Part shown: one piece after another, positions 1-11,767 of the stretch
Layout of the letters: the number at the start of each line of letters is the position of its first letter
How positions within the stretch are numbered: position 1 is the first letter of the stretch
NCBI GenBank assembly: GCA_012295275.1
Contig: CM022677.1
Coordinates: forward strand, 28,183,048 to 28,203,047
From: Chrysomallon squamiferum
Lineage: Eukaryota; Mollusca; Gastropoda; Neomphalida; Peltospiridae
Length of the DNA: 20,000 nucleotides
Direction of reading: 5' to 3'
Notes under the pieces: model-generated
What the model was told of the DNA's origin: nothing
Seen by the model: the letters and a program-made list of their open reading frames with translations, nothing else
The model's database searches: none
Position numbers and translations under genes: made by a program

Positions 1-55
1 GATAATGATTATGAATTTGAAGATGATAATAATAAATACGAAAAAGCTAACAATG

Positions 56-57
56 GT

Positions 58-96
<39 letters not shown>

Positions 97-119
97 AATA
101 ATAATAATAATAATAACAA
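56..119. repeat. (AAC)n / (AAT)n microsatellite
   Basis: A perfect AAC run passes directly into an AAT run. No coding signal. Confidence 0.95.
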
Positions 120-211
120 TGGTAATAATATAAGCAGTTGTCGTAGTAATATCGTAATATCGTAATAGTAGTAGTTGTGGTTTTTGTGGCAGTGTTAGTA
201 ACAAAATTCAG

Positions 212-487
212 TAACCGAATATAGAATTTGAGTTCAGTTATAACAATACGAATATAGAATTTAAGTTCAGTTATAACAATACGAATATAGAATTTGAGTT
301 CAACTATAACAATACAAATATAGAATTTGAGTTATAACAATACAAATATAGAATTTGAGTTATAACAATACAAATATAGAATTTGAGTTATAACAATACA
401 AATATAGAATTTGAGTTATAACAATACAAATATAGAATTTGAGAGTTATAACAATACAAATATAGAATTTGAGTTATAACAATACAA
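212..487. repeat. 33/28-bp minisatellite
   Basis: About nine tandem copies of a unit containing AATATAGAATTTGAGTT followed by TATAACAATAC. The first copies are 33 bp because they carry a CAGTT-type insertion, and later ones are 28 bp. This suggests a deletion variant that then spread by local amplification. Confidence 0.9.
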
Positions 488-985
488 ACGCTACATGAAA
501 ACAAAATGTTGGTGACAAATCAGTCAATTAGTCTGAGCTAGCAGGTGAAAGTAAAACACACCTGGATTTTACCTGATCAAGGTGAATAACCTGATTAACC
601 GATATACGAATAGATTGAGCGGAAATAATGAAAGCGTTTTCCTATACGAATAGATTCAGTGAAAGCTAAACGCGTTTTTCTATACGAAGGTTGTAAAACG
701 TGGAAGCTTTAATTTGTTTTTTTCACCAACATCAATGTCAACATGCAAAAAGGATTTAAAACTTCCGTTCTCTAATCAGGAAATGGCTTCCACGCAGGCG
801 CACAATAATTGGTCGACGTACTTGGATTAGCGTATTTTGAAAGCTTGTTTGTTTGTTTGTTTCTGTCAATTCATGGTCAGTGCTTAAACAAAACAGAAGT
901 AAAGAAAATATTTGTCTGTTTGTTATTAAAAACCTTGCAAGATGATTGAATTTGTTTCTATACATGACTTGTTAATTGTATGTGT
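488..985. other. Non-repetitive spacer with a small dispersed motif
   Basis: No exon was recognised. Three copies of a TATACGAA(TAGATT) motif lie at about 603-690, and a short (GTTT)n run at 845-864. The minus-strand ORF across 756-965 has no supporting feature. Confidence 0.5.
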
Positions 986-989
986 TTCT

Positions 990-991
<2 letters not shown>

Positions 992-1035
<44 letters not shown>

Positions 1036-1271
1036 ACACAGACACACTGACACTCACACACACAGACACACACAAAATACGCAGACGTTAAATAATTACA
1101 AACGTGGTTATTGTTTTTAATTTTATTTTTATTTATATTCTATTTTTGTTACATAATGAAATATGTCCTGGGAAGGTTCAGTTTTCGAATAAATTGTGTA
1201 TCAGATCAGTTTGATAAACTTGTCATAACATTCGAAAATACGCCTTCATAAAGCTTTTCAAATCAAGTTAT

Positions 1272-1303
<32 letters not shown>

Positions 1304-1312
1304 CATACATAC

Positions 1313-1397
<85 letters not shown>

Positions 1398-1434
1398 CGT
1401 AAAGTAAGAAAATACATTTTAAACTATATTTAAA

Positions 1435-1472
<38 letters not shown>
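992..1472. repeat. Cluster of (CA)n, (ACAT)n, (GA)n and (TTA)n microsatellites
   Basis: (CA)n with interruptions at 992-1074, (ACAT)n at about 1275-1314 running straight into a perfect 80-bp (GA)n at 1316-1394, then (ATT)n at 1437-1472. Unique AT-rich sequence lies between. Confidence 0.95.
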
Positions 1473-1474
<2 letters not shown>

Positions 1475-1724
1475 TCTACAATTAATGTAACAACAGGTGA
1501 ATTTAAGACAGAAATCTACGTGATGAGTATTAAAAGTACACAAATTTAACGTGTAAGGGTTGGCCTTGCTAAGTCGTGTATATACACACCCAATGGCTAT
1601 TTTTAGTCCTGTCATGTATAACTCGGTATAATGTTGGTCACTAGACTAAAAGAAGACATAGATAACTGCAGTGATCTGTATTTATAAACAGTACATTTTT
1701 TAATGTCAGAGTTGTAAAGACACA

Positions 1725-1763
<39 letters not shown>

Positions 1764-2074
1764 ACACTCACACACACAGACACACACTCACACCAGTTGT
1801 CAAACCAGGCTTATAAGTGTTTACAATTCCAAATGTAAAGAGATCAGTTTTATTTGCACGTTGACTGATATTTCTAAAAATAATATATGGTCCTGTCTTA
1901 TACAGTGTTATTGCTGTGACAACACGGTATGCAAGTTCTATAAGTACCACTATTATTATTTCAGCTAGTAATATTACTACTACTTACACTATTATTATTA
2001 CTATAGCTGCATCTGCAATACTGTTACTACAGTTACTGTTAACAGTTACAGATTAACCTGTAGCCAAGAAGTCA
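1473..2074. other. Gene-free spacer with (CA)n at 1721-1795
   Basis: Mostly unique AT-rich sequence with an interrupted (CA)n run (CACACTCACACACAGACA type) and short ATT/ACT trinucleotide runs near 1950-2030. No splice-bounded exon resembling the six-Cys family was found. Confidence 0.5.
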
Positions 2075-2200
2075 ACTTTCTGCACTCGTTATTGAAATTG
2101 AGGCGGAGGTACGTACATAAAACTGAAGATAAGACTTTCTGCACTCGTTATTGAAATTGAGGCGGAGGGAGTACGTACATAAAACTGAAGATAAGACTTT
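2075..2200. repeat. Two-copy direct repeat, about 59/62 bp
   Basis: Copies begin at 2075 and 2134 with ACTTTCTGCACTCGTTATTG. The second has a 3-bp GAG insertion after GGCGGAGG. A third partial copy (ACTTTCTG) begins at 2196. Differences are minimal, so the duplication is recent. Confidence 0.85.
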
Positions 2201-2700
2201 CTGTTCAAGGCCAGTTCAACGACTATCAAGTTACTGACCTTGACACTAGAAATACCAGATTAAGGTCAATCCATACAAATCAGTTGTTATACATAGTTTG
2301 CAATCTTGACAGACTTCTGCACCGCAACTATAAATTTCAGTGAAAGTCACGTGATACGTACCAGTGACGTCGTGGATATTATTAGACTGGCCTTTTCACG
2401 GCGTTATGACGACAAAGGAAACACGATTATTATCATTAACGAATAACTGCGCCCATCTGTGCGCCTGTGGTCAGTTGTTATTACACTAATAAGAAGTGTA
2501 ATTTATTACCTGCTGAAAGGTACAGGTACAGGTACATTACCATATTTTTCTTCTTACAATCGATGAACAGTCTGATTGAAGCACGTGAACTAGTAATGTG
2601 ATTCGATTTTTCACTGATTTATTTCTTAATTTCGTGTCCCTGTTTGATCGATGATTAACTCAGAGGTTTTAATAAACTCAACACATTTGTTGTTCTACTC
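2201..2700. other. Unique gene-free spacer
   Basis: Higher complexity and GC than its surroundings. It contains TCACGTGATAC (2347-2357) followed by GTGACGTC (2364-2371), CACGTG/CRE-like words that recur near 7803. No ORF or exon can be supported. Confidence 0.4.
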
Positions 2701-2711
2701 AATAGCTACGT

Positions 2712-3136
2712 ATATAAGTATTTATGTCTAGCTAAATTAGTAACTAAATATATAAGTAATAGTAAGTATTTATCTCTAGCTAAATTAGTAACTAAATATA
2801 TAAGTAATAGTAAGTATTTATGTCTAGCTAAATTAGTAACTAAATATATAAGTAATAGTAAGTATTTATATCTAGCTAAATTAGAAACTAATATATAAGT
2901 AATAGTAAGTATTTATTTCTAGCTAAATTAGAAACTAAATATATAAGTAATTGTAAGTATTTATGTCTAGCTAAATTAGAAACTAAATATATAAGTAATA
3001 GTAAGTATTTATGTCTAGCTAAATTAGAAACTAAATATATAAGTAATTGTAAGTATTTATGTCTAGCTAAATTAGAAACTAAATATATAAGTAATAGTAA
3101 GTATTTATCTGTAGCTAAATTAGAAACTAAATATAT
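2712..3136. repeat. 48-bp minisatellite, about nine copies
   Basis: The unit contains GTAAGTATTTATGTCTAGCT followed by AAATTAGTAACTAAATATAT and AAGTAATA. Early copies read TTAGTAACT and later ones TTAGAAACT, and one copy is shortened. Because 48 is divisible by three, one minus-strand frame stays open and mimics a 16-residue protein repeat; this is a by-product of the period. Confidence 0.92.
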
Positions 3137-4045
<909 letters not shown>

Positions 4046-4078
4046 ACAAAAACCCACAAAAAAAAAAAACAACAACAA

Positions 4079-4125
<47 letters not shown>

Positions 4126-4240
4126 ACGAATTTAAAAGAAATAAAATGAATGTTGTTACTGCTACTAATACTTCTACAACAACAACAACTACTACTACTA
4201 CTACTACAACTAGTACTGCTACTAATAACAATAAGATGAT
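4046..4240. repeat. (A)n, (AAAT)n and (CTA)n runs
   Basis: Poly-A with C interruptions, then (AAAT)n at 4078-4126, then ACA/ACT trinucleotides at 4176-4207. Confidence 0.9.
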
Positions 4241-4748
4241 GCAGAATCAGATCTTCATGTACTAATGTGAATACACACGCAGTTCCTGGAACGGTCTTAG
4301 TTCAGTACTAATTAGAACTTTTAGACTCACCTGATCTGGTAGTAAGCTATTGATCAAAGTAAAAATAAGATCGTGTTGTGTTATACCTCTCGTAGCTAGC
4401 TGAGTTCATTATCGAAAATTCTCAGAGACATAAAGTTTGATTTATTAGTAGAGATTAAAACGGAGAATCGAGTAAAACAATGTGTTTCTAGGTGAAACTG
4501 TGACGTCATACTCGTTATAGATATCGGAGATTGACGTGATAATAGGTTACTGGGACTGTGTGAGCTTTATTTTATCTTTGTCAACATAACAGAAGTGCTT
4601 TGAGAAGTCACGGAATACTGTACAAGTGTAAAATAAATTACAAACAAAACCACTGGTCATGTTCTATTGTGACTAAAACGATCAACAGTTTACATTTTAT
4701 TAATCCTGCCTCTGTCTATCATTGATTTTTAGCGTGCTTGCTAGCATA

Positions 4749-4749
<1 letters not shown>
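4241..4749. other. Unique gene-free spacer
   Basis: Unique sequence containing a CRE-like TGACGTCATA at 4501-4510. No gene found. Confidence 0.4.
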
Positions 4750-4750
<1 letters not shown>

Positions 4751-4836
<86 letters not shown>

Positions 4837-4886
4837 ACACACACACACACACACACACAAACATACACACACACACACACACACAT
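4751..4886. repeat. (TC)n followed by (CA)n
   Basis: About 82 bp of perfect TC repeat, then two (CA)n blocks split by AAACATA. Confidence 0.96.
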
Positions 4887-5400
4887 AAACTCGTATGTAA
4901 AGAGGAAAAAGTTGATTGCATATTTCCAGTACTTCAGGAGTTATCCTTCGTGATTCGATTTATTTCCTTATTCTATATTATTTTTAATTTTTTTTTTTTT
5001 TTTCTTTGCTTTTTTTAAAATTTTATTATTCCTTTTCTATTTGAAGACACTGACAAAACGCTATAGTATAGATAACATGAAAAGAAAAAGAAATCGCTTA
5101 CTAGTAAATGTAAATATGACAATTTATTTTAATTTTGTATATCACTAATTATATTTTATGAAATAATTAACTGATGAATTCTGACACATTTTAATATTAA
5201 CTAGTAAAAGTAATCATTATAGTATAATAATAATTATTATTATTACTGTTGCTGTGATTATTAAAATTATCATTAATATTGTTTGGCTATTTTCTTCATA
5301 CTGACGTAATTTTAACTGAATCTCATCAGTATTCACAAAGAGACTCACGTCTTACAGTAAGAAAATAACTTTACAGCATTAAAAACAACCCACAGAAACA
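4887..5400. other. AT-rich region upstream of gene A
   Basis: Contains a T-run at 4988-5003 and AT-rich DNA with an ATTATTATT run near 5230-5245. The gene A promoter presumably lies here or just downstream, but no convincing TATA box or initiator was found. Confidence 0.35.
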
Positions 5401-5467
5401 ACATGAAGAGAACTGACCTTTGAACCAACTAGAGAAACTGCAACAACGGGGACAAAATCTGAAGATA

Positions 5468-5554
5468 ATGAACGAATCACATGTCCACATTTGGACTTTG
5501 AATGAGAAGAATTTCTGTAACCACATCCAGCTTCGTGCTCTGAATCAGAAATGA
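5468..5554 (+). promoter_or_regulatory. Upstream ORF overlapping the gene A start codon
   Basis: In the presumed 5' leader of gene A, an ATG at 5468 opens a 28-codon frame. Its TGA (5552-5554) overlaps the gene A ATG (5551-5553) as ATGA. A second tiny uORF begins at the ATG in 5403-5405 and ends after six codons. If this stretch is in the mRNA, it would force leaky scanning or reinitiation. No clear TATA box was found nearby, so the leader itself is an assumption, and a spliced 5' UTR could exclude these ATGs. Confidence 0.3.
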
Positions 5555-6453
5555 AAATTTTAATTGTATTTCTTGTCTTCTGTGGTAAGTAAAGGAAATA
5601 ATTTATTTTTGTATATACTGTAAAATGCTGTATATATATATATATTACAATTTACACACACAGACACATACACATCTATTATTATTATTATTATACTGAT
5701 TGAAGTTTTTCAACGTCTGTATTGTATCGAGTGCTGCTGCTGCTGCTGCTATATACTAGTATTAGTAGAATATACAATTAAAGATGCATGAAATATTGAA
5801 ATTTTCCTCCACAGCCTCTTAGAGTGAAAATTATGCATGTACAGTTTTAAAGTTAGCGTGACAGCTCCCACCAACTCGTTGTACTGGATTATTTATTTGT
5901 TTTCTGTTGATATAGATTTCTTTATGACAGGTGTAACAGCTACAGTGCTGTCTACCTGTGATCAGGCGGCAGGTGAGAAATGTGTGACGCAGTTTCAAAC
6001 TGCTACTAGAGCCGCCGGCCAAGACAAGACAAAACTCTGCGCGTGAGATTTCATTATTTTTATTTTTTTAAATTTTATTTTATTTTATTTTGTTTTGTTT
6101 TATTTGTTTTATAATTTTATTTTTTTTTTTTTTTTTCATTTTTTTTTTAATTTAATTTATTTTTTATTTTATTTTATTTTTTTTGTTTTACTTTTTTTTT
6201 TTTTATTTAATTTAATTCTATTTAATTTTAATTTGTTTTGTTTTATTTTGTTTTGTTTTGTTTTATTTTATTTTATTTTATTTTATTTTATTTTGTTTTG
6301 TTTTATTTTATTTTAACTCATTTTATTTTATTTTATTTTGTTTTGTTTTATTTTATTTTACTTTATTTTATTTTATTTTGTTTTGTTTTATTTTGTTTTG
6401 TTTTTGTTTTGTTTTGTTTTGTTTTATTTCATTTTATTTATTTATTTATTTAC

Positions 6454-6492
<39 letters not shown>

Positions 6493-6954
6493 CTTATTTA
6501 GTTTTGTTAACAACAGAGACAGTCAGTATCTCACACAGGAATACGTAGATACAAATATAGAAAGAAAGAAAGAAATAAAGAACGAATGAAAAAATGAAAT
6601 AAATAAATCAAAGAAAGAGAGAAGAGAAAAAAAGAGTGAAAGAGAAGTTAAAAAAGAAACAAAGAAATATGAGTTAAAAGAAAAAAGATAAAAACGATTT
6701 GATTATAAATAGTCAGTTAAAGGGTGATAACTCTTTTGATAATGTTAAAAATATTTGCTAAAATGTCACCTAAACAATGTATCTTATTCAACGGTAATAA
6801 ATTGTTGCTGTTATGATTTTTACGCCTGTTAATTAAATTAATTTATTAGCTGTATTTGCCGAATCCTTTTTCACATTTATCATTTTAATTTTATTATTTT
6901 TATTATTATTTTTATTGTTGCTGTTGTTGATATTATTGCTATTATGATTATGAA

Positions 6955-7003
<49 letters not shown>

Positions 7004-7337
7004 ATTATTATAATTATTATGATTACTATTACTGTTATGATCAAGCATATGATTTATTGTTATTAGTATTATTTTATTATTTTATTTTTCTGCAGAGCAA
7101 TACAGTCGTTTGTGTCGTGCGTGCGGAAAGCTGGCTGTGAAAGTGACCCCAGACTCCAGTCCTTGCTTAAAACAATTTTAGCTAAATTAAAACAGTATGG
7201 ATGCAGTAAGTGTTCCTTTCATTAAACATCTTCTTAACTTAAACAATTTGAAAATGACCCTACATTTCTTAACTGATAGTAATAGTTGTTGTAATAGTAG
7301 TCGTAGTCGTAGTAGTAGTAGTAGTAGTAGTAGCAGC

Positions 7338-7381
<44 letters not shown>

Positions 7382-8290
7382 AAATGGTAACAGTAGTTGT
7401 AGCAGTAGTAGTAGTTGTTGTTGCTGCATTAGTAGTAATAGTAGCAGTGGTGTTGGTGTTAGTAATGGCAGCAGTAAGTAAAATAATTAAATAAATACAT
7501 TAATTAATTAATTAATTAATTAATAATAAATTACAGTGGTAAGTTTTAGCAATAGTGTAGACCTAGTCTTTCGTACTCATTTGTGATGACTTCGTTTTTC
7601 GTTGCAATAAATAAACGTATAATTTAATCTTTAATATCGAATCTAATTCCTTAATTCATTAATAGATAATTTTTAGACACATAATGTTTCACGAAATTGT
7701 AAATTTCAAATTATGTTTATTTATTCAAATGTCATACAGAGTTATCGGACGTTGTACGCATAAGCGTTACATAATCTGCAGGAACTAAGCAAATCACACA
7801 GATCACGTGATACTGTGACATCACTGACTGGAAACAGCTTGTTTTAAATATACTTTCAAATCGCAGACAGACTGCACACATGTAAACAACACACACAGAT
7901 TTCAAAGTCGGGGGTAAAAATCAATATACATATATATACATATATAGATACATATATATATACATATATATATATATATACAGATATATATATACATATA
8001 TATATACATATTTACATCGGAGATACTCATTAACATCTGCCTGCGAGTTCTTTGTATAAGACCATATGTATGTATGTATGTAAATATGTATGTATGTATA
8101 TATATATATATATGTATGTCCACATGTATGAAATCAGATGGTTATGTACGTCCACAAGAAATCAGATGGTTTAAATAACAGATAACAATGTTTAATTTTG
8201 AATTTATATTAAGTCATTTATGATCATATTTAATATTTTGTTTACATTAATTGTTATATAATCGTTTTCTGTTCTGTTGTTTCTATTATT

Positions 8291-8329
<39 letters not shown>

Positions 8330-8829
8330 GCTCTCAAGATAAAGTAAATATTTTTATTTTGTTACAGTTGTCACTATTGCACCACCATCAGCAAGTACAT
8401 CAGGTATACGTGAACTAAAACTGTTAATAAACTTACATACACACAAACATACATACAGATACTTTCATATACATAGATACACACATATACACACTTACAT
8501 ACACACAAACATACACACAAACATACACACAGATATTCATATATACATACATACACACAAACATACATACATATACTTTTATATACATAGATACACACAT
8601 ATACATCCATACACACTTACATAGACATATCCTTATACATAGCCATACACACAAACATACATACAGATACTTTTATATACATACATACACTCATATACAT
8701 CCATACACACTTACATACACATATCCTTATACATAGCCATACACACAAACATACATTATACATACTCTTATTTACATACATACACACATATACAGCCATA
8801 CACACAAACATACATAAATATGTCATATA

Positions 8830-8860
<31 letters not shown>

Positions 8861-11011
8861 CTCAAGATAAAGTAAATATTTTTATTTTCTTACAGTTGTC
8901 ACTATTACACCACCATCAGGAAGTACATCAGGTATACGTGAACTAAAACTGTTAATAAACTTACATACACACAAACATACACACAAACATACATAAATAT
9001 GTCATATATGTTGTTGTTGTTGTTGTTGTTGTTGTTCTCGAGATAAAGTAAATATTTTTATTTTCTTACAGTTGTCACTATTACACCACCATCAGGAAGT
9101 ACATCAGGTATACGTGAACTAAAACTGTTAATAAACTTACATACACACAAACATACACACAGATATTCGTATATACATACATACACTCATATACACCCAT
9201 ACACACAAACATACATAAACAAACTTCTATATACATGCATACACACATATACAACCACAGACACACTTACATACACATACCCTTATATATAGCCATACAC
9301 TCAAACAAATACGAACACCTTACATTTCACAGACACACACACGCACAGACACAGAGACACAAACTCATATAGACAAACATGACTAGATACAAACTCATAA
9401 ACACATACACACACATACAGACACACACACAGACACAAACTCATATAGATACTCACTGAATTTGTGTAAAATTTTGTTAAAACATGTGTCTATACCGTTT
9501 ATTCCCGAATCTGAGATTATAACACATATTAACTGGACACGCCAGTTGTTCTATGTCTAGCAGTTTATTTCTCACCCTTACTAATTGGTGTTCCGTCACC
9601 TTAGTTGATGTACTTTTGGTAAACAGTATTTTGTCCACAATTTGAAAGCACAATCAGTCACACTTTACACAAGCAATGTCCCAGAAAACACTCCACTACA
9701 AGCTGACAAGTAGGAAGCCGTGTCGAGGGTACACGTGACGTACTCCAATCCCAGCTGTACAGCTTGTGCTTGTCTTCTGGTAGTATTCCCTGTCTCCAAA
9801 TTTTACTGAGATATAACATTAATTTCATGTCTCCAAACATTAATTTTCTTGCAATCTCTATTCCGGCTCACCTCTGCTCTTCACTGCTCATTAAAGTTAA
9901 TCTTGTTAATCGCCCCCTCTGTTCTTCATGTGTCTCAATTGGTCTTAACTGCTGACGCCAGTTTTCCCATTTCTGGAAGCAGATTAGAACACCTCACCGA
10001 TTACCTAATCTGGAGACTGCCAGTTTTGGGAACATTCCCAAGTGTGTCTCTACTAGCAGAAATAAAACTGATTTGTCTTCACACATCCAGAGTCCAGTTT
10101 CAAACTTTATCAGTTTTCTTTTTATTTACTCCTACTCACAGTACTTTTCCTGTTTGTTTTAATTTTAATTTTTTCTTATTGTTATGTTTTAGTTTTTGGT
10201 TTGTTTGTCTTCTTTTCTTTTTTTAAATTTTTTGTTGTTATGATTATGATGGTAATGGTTATTACTATTGTTGTTGTTGTTGTTTTCTTTCCTTATTTAA
10301 CATGATGATTATTGTTATTTCTAATATTATTTTATTATTATTTTTGAGTCCATGATGATGATGACAGTGATTATTATTATTACTGTTTGTGTTATCATTA
10401 TTTAACATGATGGTTATTTTTACTGTTATTATTACTAGTATTATTATTATTGTTGTTGTTGTGGTTGTTGTTGCTTATCATGATGATTATTGTTCGTGTT
10501 GTTATTATTGTTTATTATCAATATAATTAACTGTTATTATTGTTGAGTAAACCAAATGATTCTATTTTTCTGTTATTTTTTTTGCACTGGATGACAACCA
10601 AGAACAACATAAATTACAAACCCACTTTCTTTACTAAATATTATTAATATTTTAAATAAATAATTTTGTTAGTTTTTTTCATTTCATTTTTTTTATTTTT
10701 CAATTTATTTATTATATTATTATCATTACATTTTAATTTTAACTTTATTCATTTATTTATTTATTTAATTATTTATTTGTTTATTTAATTATTTATTTAA
10801 TTATTTAATTAGTTAGTTACTTATTTATTATTGTTGTTATAATATATCATAATTTAAAACTAATTTTATTACTGCTATTATCATAATATCTGATTCTCCG
10901 CACTGTGATTATCAAAAATGTACTTTATCAGTTTTAGCTCCTGGTTCAAGCACTGCACTGATGTCTGTCTGTACATTGATCCTCTCCAGTTTAATAACAA
11001 TCAAGTTATAG
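5551..11011 (+). CDS. Gene A: six-cysteine secreted protein with repeat stalk and GPI-like tail
   Basis: Seven coding exons are inferred: 5551-5584, 5931-6042, 7096-7205, 8368-8403, 8896-8931, 9072-9107 and 10932-11011. All have AG/GT borders and consistent phases (1,2,1,1,1,1), giving 444 nt, or 147 residues plus TAG. Exon 1 starts [11 protein letters not shown], a short signal peptide. Exons 2-3 hold six cysteines in the spacing C-x7-C-x18-C-x8-C-x5-C-x21-C, with the motifs GQDKTKLC and [10 protein letters not shown]. Each of exons 4-6 encodes one 12-residue unit of the form (I/V)VTI(A/T)PPS(A/G)STS, rich in Thr, Ser and Pro and suited to O-glycosylation. The last exon begins with small residues (APGSSTA) and continues as a hydrophobic stretch to the stop, as in GPI-attachment signals; a C-terminal transmembrane anchor is the alternative. 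The inferred product is an extracellular surface-attached protein. I do not recognise the domain family. Paralogues at 12285-14276 and 15672-19758 support every domain exon boundary. The upstream start of transcription is unknown. Confidence 0.8.
6054..6720. repeat. Intron 2 of gene A: (TTTTA/TTTTG)n, (TTTA)n, then purine-rich run
   Basis: Nearly 400 bp of pentanucleotide TTTTA/TTTTG repeat passes into (TTTA)n at 6436-6500, followed by AAAG-rich DNA to about 6680. The T-rich to A-rich switch across about 6500 could fold into a large imperfect hairpin in the pre-mRNA. All overlapping open frames are repeat translations. Confidence 0.92.
6880..7085. repeat. (ATT)n trinucleotide array in intron 2
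   Basis: Degenerate then perfect ATT repeats end just before the exon 3 acceptor (TTTTTCTGCAG) at 7095. Confidence 0.92.
7275..7525. repeat. (TAG)n array and (AATT)n in intron 3
   Basis: TAG/CAG/TTG trinucleotides over about 200 bp, then (TTAA)n at 7499-7523. Frames through it give poly-Ser or poly-Leu only. Confidence 0.93.
7526..7920. other. Unique portion of intron 3
   Basis: Non-repetitive; carries TCACGTGATAC (7803-7813) followed by GTGACATC, echoing 2347-2371. No exon seen. Confidence 0.4.
7921..8113. repeat. (TA)n / (ATAC)n repeat
   Basis: Alternating TATATA and CATATATA motifs with (GTAT)n at about 8063-8100, interrupted by a short unique segment near 8017-8062. Confidence 0.9.
8331..9155 (+). 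repeat. Tandemly duplicated 36-bp cassette exons with their flanks
   Basis: Three blocks each contain a (TTG)n run, a conserved stretch reading CTCAAGATAAAGTAAA or a near variant, a T-rich acceptor ending in TTACAG, a 36-bp exon and a donor GTATACGTGAACTAAAACTG. The exons are 8368-8403, 8896-8931 and 9072-9107. Exons 2 and 3 are identical at the DNA level. The first differs at two bases, both changing the amino acid (Ala to Thr, Ala to Gly). Each exon is phase 1-1, so any number can be included or skipped without changing frame. The intervening DNA is degenerate ATAC/ACAC repeat. The blocks arose by segmental duplication within gene A and set the length of the protein stalk. Confidence 0.85.
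8430..8830. repeat. Degenerate ATAC/ACAC repeat in intron 4
   Basis: Contains internal near-duplicates, such as ATATCCTTATACATAGCCAT at about 8625 and 8717, showing nested local duplication between cassette exons. Confidence 0.88.
9110..9450. repeat. ATAC/ACAC repeat in intron 6
   Basis: Continuation of the cassette-exon flank as degenerate ACATAC and (CA)n, with ACACACAGACACAAACTCATATAGA duplicated near 9355 and 9424. Confidence 0.88.
9452..10110. mobile_element. Possible degenerate interspersed repeat in intron 6
   Basis: About 650 bp of non-microsatellite sequence, richer in GC than its surroundings, lies within a repeat-rich intron. It includes CGCCCCCTCTG and, on the minus strand, AGAAATAAACTGC. 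No transposase or reverse-transcriptase frame, clear terminal repeats or target duplication could be shown. The call rests on composition and position only; a unique intron segment is equally possible. Confidence 0.25.
10111..10900. repeat. Low-complexity T-rich and ATT/GTT DNA in intron 6
   Basis: Degenerate TTG, ATG and ATT trinucleotides at 10230-10560 and (TTTA)n at 10745-10830 fill the interval before the last coding exon of gene A. No exon found. Confidence 0.85.
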
Positions 11012-11086
11012 AGTGTGACAAGATAAAAATATTTTTATCAGGTGAATATGTTTTTATCTACATTTATTTATAAATATGAATGTATA

Positions 11087-11152
<66 letters not shown>

Positions 11153-11285
11153 ACATATTTATTTATTATTATTATTATTTATTTTATTTTATTTTTTTTA
11201 TTTTTCAGAGATTCATCCTGTGTGGCTGAATTATTTGTATTATTGTTACAACAGATAATAAAAACAAAAACACTTTTTCAGTTGT
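11012..11285 (+). other. Spliced 3' UTR of gene A with polyadenylation signal
   Basis: After the TAG at 11009-11011 there is a possible donor (ATCAG|GTGAAT, intron from 11042). A (GT)n-containing intron follows, then a T-rich acceptor ending at 11208. The terminal exon from 11209 has AATAAA at 11257-11262. A similar arrangement follows gene B: a donor soon after the stop, then a terminal exon with the related motif CTGTG...GAAT...TACAACA. This makes a shared spliced 3' UTR more likely than chance. The cleavage site is an estimate. Confidence 0.45.
11091..11200. repeat. (GT)n and (ATT)/(TTTTA) runs in the 3' UTR intron of gene A
   Basis: Perfect GT repeat of about 60 bp, then ATT and TTTTA repeats leading to the acceptor at 11208. 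Confidence 0.93.
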
Positions 11286-11310
11286 TAATTAATCATTCTT
11301 TAATGTGAGG

Positions 11311-11312
11311 GA

Positions 11313-11346
<34 letters not shown>

Positions 11347-11450
11347 ACACACACACACATAACACACATACAAACACACACACACATACAAACATACACA
11401 CACACAATCCACACACATACACACACACAGACACACACATACACACATAG
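11311..11450. repeat. (CA)n array
   Basis: CA repeat with TACA and AACA interruptions immediately after the gene A terminal exon. Confidence 0.95.
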
Positions 11451-11597
11451 CAGCCAAAATATATATATTTAAAAAAGTAAAAGTATGAACAGAAAATAAT
11501 ATGGAATTATAATGAAAATTATTTTAATGCATTTTTTGGAAAGAAAAAAGAGACAGTATAAATTACATACAAGAAACAAAATGTGTGTAATTTAAGA

Positions 11598-11679
11598 GAG
11601 AAAGAAAGAAAAACAAAATACAAGAGAAAATCTATGTGTATGTATATATTTAAGAGAGAAAGAAAAGAAAGACAGAGAA

Positions 11680-11764
<85 letters not shown>
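11598..11764. repeat. GAAA-rich then (GA)n tract
   Basis: A degenerate purine run leads into about 80 bp of perfect GA repeat at 11685-11764. Confidence 0.96.

Positions 11765-11767
<3 letters not shown>

Noticed and set aside
212-487. CRISPR-like direct repeats
   Set aside because: Units abut without unique spacers, and the region is clearly eukaryotic; it is a minisatellite.
9658-10226. ORFs of 60-125 residues on both strands in the intron 6 island
   Set aside because: No reverse transcriptase, transposase or other recognisable motif, and the longest runs into T-rich low-complexity sequence.
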